A stretch of DNA of 64,000 nucleotides. Origin: Parahoeflea olei. Its GTDB lineage: Bacteria > Pseudomonadota > Alphaproteobacteria > Rhizobiales > Rhizobiaceae. The DNA lies in contig NZ_LQZT01000001.1 in assembly GCF_001703635.1 (NCBI RefSeq), positions 421,150 to 485,149 of the forward strand, in the 5' to 3' direction. This document shows positions 30,435-38,851 of this stretch, in pieces; position 1 is the stretch's first letter; every line of letters starts with the position of its first letter. The notes under the pieces were generated by a model. That model had not been told where the DNA came from, did not search any database, and worked only from the letters and a program-made list of their open reading frames with translations. The translations under genes were made by a program, and so were the position numbers.

Positions 30435-31484
30435 TCAGTGCCCTTCCGTGTTGAGATTGTATTTCATCACCGCGCCATGCTTGCCGGTGCGGTCGCGCTC
30501 GAGCGTGTAGATGTCGCCGGGCACCGGATTGGCGCGAGAAAGCACCGCATCGATCGCGGCAAAATCCTCGGTACTCAGCGCGATCTCCGGAATGGCGAGA
30601 TTGCGCTCGAGGTGATTGCGGTTGCGCGCGCCGACGATCACTGCTGCCACGCCCGGCCGCTCAAGGATGGCACGGCTGGCAATCGAGGCGATGTCAGAGG
30701 TGTGACGGGCGGCGATCCCGGCAAGCGCGGACAGCAGGTCCTGGAACAGCGCCCAGCCGCCGAATTCGTCGACGATCAGCTTGTATTTGGTGAGCGACCG
30801 GTTCTCGAACGGGGCCTCGGGCTCCGGCGCGCCGAGCCAGCGCTCGGAGAACAGCCCGCCGGCAACCGATCCGTAGCACAACAGGCTCACCCCCGCTGCC
30901 ATCGCCGCTTCCACCATCGCGCGCGACGGCCGGTCGTCGATCAGCGAATACTGCACCTGCATCGAGACCAGCGGCACACCGGCATCGAGGATGCGGCTCA
31001 TCTGCACCGTGTCGAAATTGGTGCCGCCGATATTGGCGATCTTTCCCTCGCGCCTCAAATCGGCAAGCCAAGTGGCGACCTCGACCTGCCGGTCGATCTC
31101 GTAATCCCACCAGTGGAACTGCACGAGGTTCAACTGCTCGAGCCCCAACCGCGACAGCGAGGTTTCGATCCCCTTGGCCACGTCCGCCTTGCTGAGGGTC
31201 GCGAGATTGCCAAGATCCGGCACGAATTTGGTATGCACCTTGATCTTCGACAGCGCTTCAGTGCCGCGCAGTCTGCCGTATTCGGCGCGGAATTCGCCGA
31301 TCAACGCCTCGACGCCGGTGTAGATGTCGGCGCAGTCGAAAGTGGTGATGCCGGCATCGGCAAAGGCGATCATGTCCTCGATGCCGGTGCGGCGATCGAT
31401 CTCCCCGTGGCCGCCGGCAAGCTGCCAGCCACCCTTGATGACGCGGGAAATCCGGTGGCCGGGCGCCAGGTCATAAGTTTGCAT
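30435..31484 (-). CDS. Aldo/keto reductase
   Basis: A 349-residue NAD(P)H-dependent oxidoreductase of the aldo-keto reductase TIM-barrel family. The N-terminal GGWQLAGG and TTFDCADIYTGVE (Asp and Tyr of the catalytic tetrad) are visible, followed by KVHTKFVPD (Lys) and the QFHWWDYE strand. It resembles the N-terminal half of the fused protein at 36032, with the shared FHWW signature. The ATG at 31484 lies inside the end of the upstream gene (14-base overlap). It is part of the GntR-headed minus-strand operon and probably acts on the compound imported by the adjacent Liv-type transporter. Confidence 0.85.
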   Translation of the reverse strand: MQTYDLAPGHRISRVIKGGWQLAGGHGEIDRRTGIEDMIAFADAGITTFDCADIYTGVEALIGEFRAEYGRLRGTEALSKIKVHTKFVPDLGNLATLSKADVAKGIETSLSRLGLEQLNLVQFHWWDYEIDRQVEVATWLADLRREGKIANIGGTNFDTVQMSRILDAGVPLVSMQVQYSLIDDRPSRAMVEAAMAAGVSLLCYGSVAGGLFSERWLGAPEPEAPFENRSLTKYKLIVDEFGGWALFQDLLSALAGIAARHTSDIASIASRAILERPGVAAVIVGARNRNHLERNLAIPEIALSTEDFAAIDAVLSRANPVPGDIYTLERDRTGKHGAVMKYNLNTEGH

Positions 31485-31827
31485 CAGTGTCTCCAAGCGG
31501 CACCGCCGTGGTGTCGGAATGGTTGAAACGGCGGAGCTTCGTGCGGGTAATCTTGAGCCGCGACGGGCAGTTCGGGTCCGGGCAGGCGATTTCGGCGTCC
31601 GTCGACATCCAGTCGTTGGGATGGGTCGGCCTCTGCTTGGCCGCAAGCAGCGGCAGCACCGAGGCAAGCGAATAGATCGAGATCCCCTGGCCGGGCGGCA
31701 GATGCAGCATCTCGCCACGCAGTTCGAAATAGTCGCCGGGCTTGGCGCCGCACCAGATCCTGGCCCCTTCCGGCGCCACCACCTCGACCTTCAGGTCCCA
31801 AAGCTCGAAGCTCTCGTCGCCGCTCAT
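31471..31827 (-). CDS. Small TIGR04076-like protein
   Basis: A 118-residue protein. The opening LKVEVVAPEGARIWCGAKPGD, followed by YFELRGEML and a short hydrophobic ISIYSLASVLPLLAA segment, resembles the TIGR04076 family, whose function is not established. A CPDPNC pair of cysteines could bind metal. A good GGAGGTGC site precedes ATG 31827, which overlaps the GntR stop by 4 bases. The 3' end overlaps the aldo-keto reductase start by 14 bases, indicating coupled translation. Confidence 0.6.
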   Translation of the reverse strand: MSGDESFELWDLKVEVVAPEGARIWCGAKPGDYFELRGEMLHLPPGQGISIYSLASVLPLLAAKQRPTHPNDWMSTDAEIACPDPNCPSRLKITRTKLRRFNHSDTTAVPLGDTDANL

Positions 31828-32549
31828 GCTGCACCTCCATTGTCCGTGTCCCAGACGGCCGGGTCCGCCCGTTCGAGGATGGCGAAGGCCTGGTTGATGT
31901 CGGCCTTGAGCTCGCGCACCGCCCATTCCTTGTCGCCCGCCGCGATCGCCGAGAGGATGCCGCGGTGGTGCAGCGTCGCCGCCGAGTCCGTCAGCGGACG
32001 GTGCAGCTTCGCCGCGGCGCGGACATAGGGGCCGGCCTGCATCCACAGGCTTTCGATCACCGGCATCAACACCGACGAGCCCGCCGCCTGGTAGAGATGG
32101 AAGTGAAAGGCATGGTTGAGCGAGGCGATGTCGCCGCTCTCTCGGGTTTCCTCATATTCCACAGTCAGCGCTTCGAGCCGTTCGATATCCGCCGGCGTCA
32201 GCATGTCCATCGCCCGCGCGGCCAGTTCGCCTTCGATCAGCGAGCGTGCCTGGGCAATGTCTCGGGCCCGTTCGAGCGTCAGCAGCGGCACCCGCACCCG
32301 CCGGTTCGGCATGGCTTCGAGCGCGCGTTCCGAGACAAGCCGCGCCAGCGCCTCGCGCACGGGCATGGAACTCACAGACATTCTTTGCGCCACGTCACCG
32401 GCGAGAAAGATCTCGCCGGCTTCGAAGCGGCAACGGATCAGCGCGTCGCGCAACTGCCTGTAAATGCGGTCCTGCACCGTCTCCCGGCCGACAGGCGCGA
32501 GCCGGTCGAGGCCGGGTCCGTCCATCGGAGAAGAGGTCTGCACGTTCAT
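31824..32549 (-). CDS. GntR-family regulator with FCD domain
   Basis: A 241-residue FadR-subfamily regulator. The winged helix-turn-helix is at about residues 25-75 (RIYRQLRDALIRCRFEAGE; VSSMPVREALARL). The C-terminal all-helical FCD ligand domain follows, with histidines in LNHAFHFHLY and LHHRG that could hold a metal. It heads the minus-strand operon and faces the ABC transporter operon across a 96-base gap containing a 12-base palindrome, so it probably controls both arms. FCD effectors are usually carboxylic acids or sugar acids. Confidence 0.87.
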   Translation of the reverse strand: MNVQTSSPMDGPGLDRLAPVGRETVQDRIYRQLRDALIRCRFEAGEIFLAGDVAQRMSVSSMPVREALARLVSERALEAMPNRRVRVPLLTLERARDIAQARSLIEGELAARAMDMLTPADIERLEALTVEYEETRESGDIASLNHAFHFHLYQAAGSSVLMPVIESLWMQAGPYVRAAAKLHRPLTDSAATLHHRGILSAIAAGDKEWAVRELKADINQAFAILERADPAVWDTDNGGAA

Positions 32550-32622
32550 TTTGCCGCTGCCCGCCCTGTCTGGTCGGACTTTACTTTAGGCATCAAGCGT
32601 GATCCTGTAAATGATGAATGAT

Positions 32623-32634
32623 AGTTGATCAACT
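32623..32634. promoter_or_regulatory. Perfect palindrome AGTTGATCAACT, candidate GntR operator
   Basis: A 12-base perfect palindrome sits in the short divergent gap, 12 bases before the ATPase start. GntR-family proteins bind such dyads as dimers. Assignment to the adjacent FCD regulator is by position only. Confidence 0.45.
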
Positions 32635-32645
32635 TGGCCGAAACG

Positions 32646-33428
32646 ATGTCGACCTCCAGCCAGCCCCCGATCCTCACAGCCGACAGCCTCACAAAGTCGT
32701 TCGGCGGCTTCCGCGCGGTCAATGACATCTCGCTCACCCTCGGTGCCCGCGAAATTCTCGGCGTTATCGGCCCCAACGGCGCGGGCAAATCCACCCTTTT
32801 CAACCTTTTGGCAGGAGCAATTCCGCTCGATGCGGGCCGGATCGGCCTCGATGGCGTTGATCTGAGCCACGCCCGCCCGGAGGCCCGCATTCGCGCAGGC
32901 CTCGGGCGCACCTTCCAGATCCCGCGGCCGTTCGCGCGCATGACGGTTCTCGAAAACGTCATGGCCTCGGCCCAGGGCCAGCGCGGCGAGCGTCTGTTGC
33001 CGGCCCTCATCGCCCCGCGCCGGGTCGCCGAGCAGGAACGCGCCAATGCCGTGCGCGCGCGCGAGATCCTGGATTTCGTGGCGCTGTCGCATCTCGAGGA
33101 CCAACCGGCCTCGGTGCTCTCGGGCGGGCAGCGCAAGCTCCTCGAACTCGCCCGGGTGCTGATGGCCGAGCCGCGCGTGATCCTGCTCGACGAACCGGCA
33201 GCCGGCGTCAATCCCGCGCTGCTGGACATGATCATCGACCGGATCATCGCCATCAACCAGCTCGGCATCGCCGTGCTGCTGATCGAGCACAACATGGAAA
33301 TGATAGCCCGGCTGTGCCCGCGCGTGATCGTCATGGCGGCCGGCAAGGCGCTGGCCGAGGGCGCGCCCTCCGAGGTCACCAAGCGCGCCGACGTGATCGA
33401 CGTCTATCTCGAAGGCATGCCGGCATGA
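32646..33428 (+). CDS. Liv-type ABC transporter ATP-binding protein (LivG-like)
   Basis: A 260-residue ATPase of the branched-chain amino-acid uptake family. Walker A is GPNGAGKST, the LivG-type insertion GRTFQIPRPFARMTVLENV is present, the signature is LSGGQRKLLE and Walker B is VILLDEPAAGVNP. ATG 32646 was chosen, giving a family-like N-terminus; TTG 32625 lies inside the palindrome. It is the first gene of the plus-strand arm and overlaps the second ATPase by 4 bases. Confidence 0.9.
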   Translation: MSTSSQPPILTADSLTKSFGGFRAVNDISLTLGAREILGVIGPNGAGKSTLFNLLAGAIPLDAGRIGLDGVDLSHARPEARIRAGLGRTFQIPRPFARMTVLENVMASAQGQRGERLLPALIAPRRVAEQERANAVRAREILDFVALSHLEDQPASVLSGGQRKLLELARVLMAEPRVILLDEPAAGVNPALLDMIIDRIIAINQLGIAVLLIEHNMEMIARLCPRVIVMAAGKALAEGAPSEVTKRADVIDVYLEGMPA

Positions 33429-34156
33429 CCACGCTTGCGCTCCGCGACCTGAAAGCCGGCTACGACCGCGACCTGCCGATTGTCAAGGGCGTGAGCTTCG
33501 AGGTCGAAGAGGGCGAGTGCCTCTGCATCCTCGGTCCCAACGGCGCCGGCAAGTCGACCATGATCAAGGCGGTGGCGGGTCTGGTCCCCACCTTCGGCGG
33601 CACGGTGCATCTCAACGGCGCCGACATCACCGGCCTTGCCTCGCACCAACTGGTGCGCAAGGGCATGGGCTTCGTGCCGCAGACCGAAAACATCTTCACG
33701 AGCCTCACCATTCTTGAAAACCTGCAGATCGCCGCGCAGTTGCTGCCGGCAGCCGAGCGAGCCAACCGGATTGCCGCGATGTTCGACATGTTCCCCGATC
33801 TCGGCAGCCGCCCGCGTACGGAGGCCGGCGCGCTGTCGGGCGGCCAGCGGCAGATGCTGGCCGCGGCGCGTGCGCTGCTGACGGAGCCCAAGGTGCTCAT
33901 TCTCGACGAACCCTCCGCGGGCCTCTCGCCGAAACTTGTGGGCCAGGTGTTCGACACGCTCCGGCGCATTTCCGCCGCCGGCGTGACGCTGGTGCTGGTC
34001 GAGCAGAATGTGCGGGCGGCGCTCGCCCTGACCGAGCGCGCTTTGGTTCTGGTCGACGGCCGTCTCGCCCATGACGGGCCGGCGGATGACTTGCACGACG
34101 GCAAGCTGCTGGGCGAGCTGTTTCTCGGCCACCGCAGCGCGGAGGCCAGCGCATGA
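33425..34156 (+). CDS. Liv-type ABC transporter ATP-binding protein (LivF-like)
   Basis: A 243-residue second ATPase of the importer. It shows Walker A GPNGAGKST, FVPQTENIFTSLTILENL (LivF-type), signature LSGGQRQMLA and Walker B LILDEPSAGLSP. It overlaps both neighbours by 4 bases (ATGA). It forms a heterodimer with the LivG-like ATPase. Confidence 0.9.
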   Translation: MTTLALRDLKAGYDRDLPIVKGVSFEVEEGECLCILGPNGAGKSTMIKAVAGLVPTFGGTVHLNGADITGLASHQLVRKGMGFVPQTENIFTSLTILENLQIAAQLLPAAERANRIAAMFDMFPDLGSRPRTEAGALSGGQRQMLAAARALLTEPKVLILDEPSAGLSPKLVGQVFDTLRRISAAGVTLVLVEQNVRAALALTERALVLVDGRLAHDGPADDLHDGKLLGELFLGHRSAEASA

Positions 34157-35067
34157 ACCCGCAGGCCCTGATCGACGGCCTCGTGGCCGGCTCCACCATC
34201 GGGCTCGGCGCCATCGGCCTGACGCTCACCTATTCGATCCTCCGCTTCGCGAACTTCACCCATGGCGATTTCCTGGCCTGGGGCGCCTATCTGACGCTCA
34301 CCGTCGCGGGCGTGCTCGGCGGACTCGCGGCCGGGCTCGGCGCGCCGGTCTATCCGTTCAGCTTCGGCTGGGGCCTGCCGCTCGCCATGCTCGGCGGCGT
34401 TTGCCTCACGATCGTGCTTGCGCTCGGTCTCGACCGGGTGTTGTTCGGACGCCTGCGGGCACGCGGTGCCGACACCATCATCATCGTCATGGCGAGCTTC
34501 GGCGCCTCGATGGCGCTGCGCTCGCTTCTGGAATTCATCTTCACGGCGAAACCCGTCTATTTCACCAAGGCGCTGCAGATCGCCAATCCGCTGGGTTTCG
34601 GCATGCGCGCCACGCCCGACCAGCTTTTGGTGATCGGCCTGACGCTTCTGCTGGTGGTGGCGCTGCATCTCATCGTCACGTTCAGCGCGACCGGCCGCGC
34701 CATGCGCGCGGTGGCCGAAAACCCGAGCCTCGCCGGCGTCTACGGCATCGATGTGGCACGCGTTGTCCGCGTAACCTGGATCATCGGCGCGGGCATGGCC
34801 TGCATCGCCGGCGTGATGGCCGGCCTGCTCGTCCAGATCCGACCCTATATGGGCTTCGACCTGCTGCTGCCGCTGTTCGCCGCCGCCATTCTCGGCGGCA
34901 TCGGCTCGATCCCGGGCGCGATGATCGGAGGCCTTGTCATCGGCCTCGCGGAGGCCTTCGCGGTCCAGATCGTCGGCGCCGAATGGCGTGCGGCCGTGGC
35001 CTTCGTCATTCTGGTGTTGGTGCTGATGCTGCGGCCGCAGGGCATTTTCGGTCGGAAGGGCGCGTAG
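34153..35067 (+). CDS. Liv-type ABC transporter permease (LivH-like)
   Basis: A 304-residue inner-membrane permease with about eight hydrophobic segments and the family-typical opening IDGLVAGSTIGLGAIGLTLT. The motif RAVAENPSLAGVYGID is the ATPase-contact region of this family. It abuts the next permease gene without a gap (TAG then ATG). Confidence 0.9.
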   Translation: MNPQALIDGLVAGSTIGLGAIGLTLTYSILRFANFTHGDFLAWGAYLTLTVAGVLGGLAAGLGAPVYPFSFGWGLPLAMLGGVCLTIVLALGLDRVLFGRLRARGADTIIIVMASFGASMALRSLLEFIFTAKPVYFTKALQIANPLGFGMRATPDQLLVIGLTLLLVVALHLIVTFSATGRAMRAVAENPSLAGVYGIDVARVVRVTWIIGAGMACIAGVMAGLLVQIRPYMGFDLLLPLFAAAILGGIGSIPGAMIGGLVIGLAEAFAVQIVGAEWRAAVAFVILVLVLMLRPQGIFGRKGA

Positions 35068-36027
35068 ATGGAACTCCTTGCCTATGCCGCCTTCTTTCTC
35101 ACCATCGCGCTCACCTATGCGATCATGTGCCTGGGGCTCAATGTGCAATGGGGCCAGACCGGGCTCTTCAATGTCGGCGTCGCGGGCTTCGTCGGCCTGG
35201 GCGCCTATGTCTCGGCGGCGCTGACGACCCCGGACGCGGCCGAGCGCATCGGCGGCTTCGGCCTGCCGATCGCTGTCGGCTGGATCGCGGCGATGGCAGC
35301 CGGCGGCGTGCTGGCGCTGGCCGTCGGCCTCCTGACCCTGCGGATGCGCTCGGATTATCTGGCGATCACCACCTTCGGCATCGCGGTGGCGCTGCAGCTC
35401 GTGTTCCAGAACGCCGAGGTTCTCACCGGCGGCGCCTTCGGCATGGCCTTCATCCCGCGGCCCTTTGCCGGATTGCAGGGGCAGTCCTTCGCCTTCAACA
35501 TGGTCAATCTGGCGCTGACGGCGGCCGTCGTCGCGGGTGTCTACCTGCTGCTCGAACACCTGTTGCGCAGCCCCTGGGGCCGTGCGCTCCGCGCGGTGCG
35601 CGAGGACGAGATCGCGGCCCAGGCGCTCGGCAAGAACCCGGTTCTTTTGCGCATCCAGGCCTTCGCGCTCGGCGGCGCGATCATGGCGCTCGCAGGCGCG
35701 GTGCAGGCCCATTTCATCGGCTTCATCGCACCGGGCAACTACCTGCCGATGATGACCTTCCAGGTCTGGGCCATGCTGATCGTCGGCGGCTCGGGCAACA
35801 ATCGCGGCGCGGTTCTTGGCGCGGTGCTGGTCTGGGCGATCTGGGCCCTGTCGGGCGCGGCGATCTCCGAGATCTTCCCCGCCGCACAGCAGGCGCGCGC
35901 CGCCTCGCTGCAGATCGTCATCATCGGCGTGATGCTCTGCATCATTCTTCTCTGGCGGCCACAGGGCATCCTGCCCGAGGTCCGCTCCGTCTCGCGCCAT
36001 CTGGGCATTCGCAACAAGGACAGTTGA
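35068..36027 (+). CDS. Liv-type ABC transporter permease (LivM-like)
   Basis: A 319-residue permease with about nine hydrophobic segments. The N-terminal LGLNVQWGQTGLFNVG and the ATPase-contact region RAVREDEIAAQALGKNP are typical of LivM. It starts directly after the LivH-like stop. Together with the minus-strand binding protein it completes a five-component importer. Confidence 0.9.
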   Translation: MELLAYAAFFLTIALTYAIMCLGLNVQWGQTGLFNVGVAGFVGLGAYVSAALTTPDAAERIGGFGLPIAVGWIAAMAAGGVLALAVGLLTLRMRSDYLAITTFGIAVALQLVFQNAEVLTGGAFGMAFIPRPFAGLQGQSFAFNMVNLALTAAVVAGVYLLLEHLLRSPWGRALRAVREDEIAAQALGKNPVLLRIQAFALGGAIMALAGAVQAHFIGFIAPGNYLPMMTFQVWAMLIVGGSGNNRGAVLGAVLVWAIWALSGAAISEIFPAAQQARAASLQIVIIGVMLCIILLWRPQGILPEVRSVSRHLGIRNKDS

Positions 36028-36031
36028 TTCC

Positions 36032-37504
36032 ATGAAACCTGAACGAAAGAACCTCACTCCCACCCTTTCGATCAGCCGCGTTCTCACGGGCCTCTGGCAG
36101 GTTGCCGACCAGGAAAAGGACGGCGTTTTGCTCGATCGCGCTGCCGGCGCCAAATCCCTGGCCGAATATGTCGAGGATGGGTTCGACACCTTCGACATGG
36201 CCGACCACTACGGCACCTCGGAACTCATCACGGGTGAGTTGCTGCGCACCCATAAAGGCGCGCCGCGCCCGCTCGCCTTCACCAAATGGTGCCCCGAACC
36301 CGGGCCGATGACGGAGGACGTGGTGCGCGCGGGCATCCAGGAACGGCTCGACCGCCTCGGCGTCGACCGGATCGATCTTCTCCAGTTCCACTGGTGGAGC
36401 TTCGAACATCCCGCCTGGATCGATGCGCTGCACGAGATCAGGAAGCTCAAGGACGAGGGCCTGATCGGCGAGATCGGGGTCACCAATTTCGATGCTGCGC
36501 ATCTGAACCTGGCTCTGGCCGAAGGCATTCCGCTGGTCTCCAATCAGATCTCGTTCTCGCTGATCGACCGCCGCGCCGCGGGCCATCTTGCGGAGACCTG
36601 CCGCAAGCACGATGTGCAGCTTCTCTGCTACGGCACACTCTGCGGCGGCTTCCTGTCGGCGCGCTGGCTCGGCAAGCCCGAACCCGATGCGGTGGGCGAC
36701 TGGAGCGGCGCCAAATATCTGCGCTTCATCCATGCAGCCGGCGGCTGGGACGCCTATCAGGGCATCCTGCGCGCGGCCGATACGATCGGCCGCAAGCATG
36801 GTGTGTCGATCTCCAATGTGGCCACGCGCTGGGTGCTGGAGCACGAGCATGTGGCAGGTGTCATCATCGGCGCGCGGCTTGGCGAAAACCAGCACCGCGC
36901 GGACAATCTCAAGCTCTTCGCCTTCGCGCTCGACGCCGAAGACCACGCGCTGCTCGACGAGGCCTTCGCCGCGACCAAGCCGCTGCCGGGCGATTGCGGC
37001 GACGAATACCGCCAGCCGCCGTTCCTCACCGCCTCGGGGGATCTCAGCCACCACCTGGCCGAAATGCCGAGCGCGATGACGGCGGTCCAGGACCCCGATA
37101 ACCCCAACCGTTCGCGGGTGTTCTCCGGCTCGCGCTGGGAGCCGATCGCCGGCTATTGCCGCGCGGTGCGCGACGGTGACCGGATCCTGGTGTCGGGCAC
37201 CACCGCCACCCACGGCGTCGACCAGACCATCGCGCTCGGCGATGCCGGCGCGCAGACCACCTATATCCTCGACAAGATCGCAGCCGCCGTGCGCGCGCTT
37301 GGCGGCGACCCGAAGGATATCCTGCGCACGCGCCTTTATCTGCGCGGCGAGGAAGACATCGAACCCGCCTCCCGCGCCCACGGCATGCGCTTTGCCGCCA
37401 ACCCGCCGGCCAACACCGCGTTTCTGGTCGGCAACCTGATCGGCGATTTCCGCGTGGAAATCGAAGCCGAGGCGGTGGTCAGCACGGCCCGCGGGAGACG
37501 GTGA
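36032..37504 (+). CDS. Aldo/keto reductase fused to a RidA-like domain
   Basis: A 490-residue two-domain protein. Residues about 10-345 form an aldo-keto reductase barrel (FDTFDMADHYG with catalytic Asp/Tyr, FTKWCPE with Lys, LQFHWWSFEH). Residues about 355-487 resemble the YjgF/RidA fold (GYCRAVRDGDRILVSGT; ALGGDPKDILRTRLYL; PANTAFLVG), whose free-standing members deaminate reactive enamines/imines. The link is a single open frame with no internal start signal. An arginine in RTRLYL corresponds to the usual RidA substrate-binding arginine. The pairing suggests that the reductase step involves an imine or unstable keto intermediate, which is inference. It lies 4 bases after the LivM-like gene, so it is in the importer operon. 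Confidence 0.82.
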   Translation: MKPERKNLTPTLSISRVLTGLWQVADQEKDGVLLDRAAGAKSLAEYVEDGFDTFDMADHYGTSELITGELLRTHKGAPRPLAFTKWCPEPGPMTEDVVRAGIQERLDRLGVDRIDLLQFHWWSFEHPAWIDALHEIRKLKDEGLIGEIGVTNFDAAHLNLALAEGIPLVSNQISFSLIDRRAAGHLAETCRKHDVQLLCYGTLCGGFLSARWLGKPEPDAVGDWSGAKYLRFIHAAGGWDAYQGILRAADTIGRKHGVSISNVATRWVLEHEHVAGVIIGARLGENQHRADNLKLFAFALDAEDHALLDEAFAATKPLPGDCGDEYRQPPFLTASGDLSHHLAEMPSAMTAVQDPDNPNRSRVFSGSRWEPIAGYCRAVRDGDRILVSGTTATHGVDQTIALGDAGAQTTYILDKIAAAVRALGGDPKDILRTRLYLRGEEDIEPASRAHGMRFAANPPANTAFLVGNLIGDFRVEIEAEAVVSTARGRR

Positions 37505-37530
37505 ACCGCGCCCCGCAAGCCCGGTTTCTG

Positions 37531-37550
37531 CGGCCGCCCCATGGCGGCCG
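37531..37550 (+). terminator. Hairpin after the reductase-RidA gene
   Basis: CGGCCGCC and GGCGGCCG form a perfect 8-bp stem around CCAT, 26 bases downstream of the stop. It has no T-run. It may end or attenuate the importer operon before the enolase-superfamily gene. Confidence 0.45.
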
Positions 37551-37714
37551 GGAAGCCGGAGCGGGTCTGCGGCAGTCTCGCGCGTTTCGAACGCGATCCG
37601 CCTGACGGGCGGAGGCGCGCCCGAGATTTGATGAGCGAGCGGTACCGGCAAGCTTCGCATCAGGCCAACAGAACGGCTATGCTCCGTTCCGACTCCGGCA
37701 GGGAAACGCGCGAC

Positions 37715-38821
37715 ATGAAAATTGCCCATATCGAAACATTCGCCAATGAATTCGTCTGCTTCGTCAAGGTGACAACCGACACCGGCGACACCGGCTGGGG
37801 TCAGGTGGCCCCCTATCACGCCGATATCACCGCCCAGGTGCTCCACCGCCAGGTAGCCCCCCATGCGCTCGGACAGTCCGCGCTCGACATCGATCACCTG
37901 GTCGATCTCATCCCCGAGAAGGAACACAAGTTTCCGGGCTCCTACCTCAAGCGTGCGCTGGGCGGCCTCGACACCGCGCTGTGGGACCTGCGCGGCAAGC
38001 TTGAAGGCAAGCCCGTTTGCGAGCTGATCGGCGGCACGTCCGGAACGATACGTGCCTACGCTTCCTCGATGAAGCGCGACATCACGCCCAAGGACGAGGC
38101 CGAGAGGCTCAGCCGCCTGCGCGACCGGTTCGGTTTCGACGCCTTCAAGTTTCGCATCGGAGCCGAATGCGGCCGCGGCCGGGACGAATGGCCGGGCCGC
38201 ACCGAGGAGATCGTTCCGACCATGCGCAAGGCAATGGGCGACGGCGTGGCGCTGCTGGTCGATGCCAATTCGTGCTATGCGCCCGATCAGGCGATCGAGA
38301 TCGGCAAGATGCTCGAACAGCACGGCATCAGCCATTTCGAGGAGCCCTGCCCTTATTGGGAATACGAGCAGACCAAGCAGGTGACGGAAGCGCTCGCGAT
38401 CGACGTGAGCGGCGGCGAGCAGGATTGCGAATTGCCGAACTGGCGCTGGATGATCGACATGAAGGCGGTCGATATCGTCCAGCCCGACATCTGCTATCTC
38501 GGCGGCCTGACCCGCACATTGAGGGTCGCCGCCATGGCGCACACGGCCGGCCTGCCCTGCACGCCGCATTGCGCCAACTGGTCGATGGTCACCCTGTTCA
38601 CCATGCACCTGTTGCGCGCCATCCCGAATGCGGGAAAATATCTCGAATTCTCGATCGAGGGCGGGGACTACTATCCCTGGCAGGACGGCCTGTTCGTCGC
38701 CTCGCCCTATGACATTGTCGATGGCAAGACGACCGTTACCGATGCGCCCGGCTGGGGCGTGGAGGTGAGCCCCGCCTGGCTCGACCAGTCGTCACACCGG
38801 ATCAGCTCCTTCGAGGCATGA
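37715..38821 (+). CDS. Mandelate racemase/muconate lactonizing enzyme family protein (enolase superfamily)
   Basis: A 368-residue enzyme that abstracts a proton alpha to a carboxylate, usually dehydrating a sugar acid or racemising an acid. Magnesium ligands are visible as Asp183 (LLVDANS), Glu209 or Glu210 (FEEPCPYW) and Glu235 (SGGEQD). A general-acid/base histidine is at His285 (TPHCAN), as in the mandelate-racemase group, opposite a KFRIG (Lys-x-Arg) element. ATG 37715 follows an AGGGAAA site; ATG 37679 in the same frame is a longer alternative. Together with the reductases and the FCD regulator it points to catabolism of an acidic sugar or hydroxy acid. Confidence 0.85.
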   Translation: MKIAHIETFANEFVCFVKVTTDTGDTGWGQVAPYHADITAQVLHRQVAPHALGQSALDIDHLVDLIPEKEHKFPGSYLKRALGGLDTALWDLRGKLEGKPVCELIGGTSGTIRAYASSMKRDITPKDEAERLSRLRDRFGFDAFKFRIGAECGRGRDEWPGRTEEIVPTMRKAMGDGVALLVDANSCYAPDQAIEIGKMLEQHGISHFEEPCPYWEYEQTKQVTEALAIDVSGGEQDCELPNWRWMIDMKAVDIVQPDICYLGGLTRTLRVAAMAHTAGLPCTPHCANWSMVTLFTMHLLRAIPNAGKYLEFSIEGGDYYPWQDGLFVASPYDIVDGKTTVTDAPGWGVEVSPAWLDQSSHRISSFEA

Positions 38822-38851
38822 GCCACGCCACCGGTGCCCGGCCCGGCAAGC

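Noticed and set aside
33460..38608. Two long minus-strand open frames opposite the Liv-type importer and following enzymes
   Set aside because: Antisense shadows; plus-strand genes carry Walker, permease and enolase-superfamily motifs and couple by overlaps.
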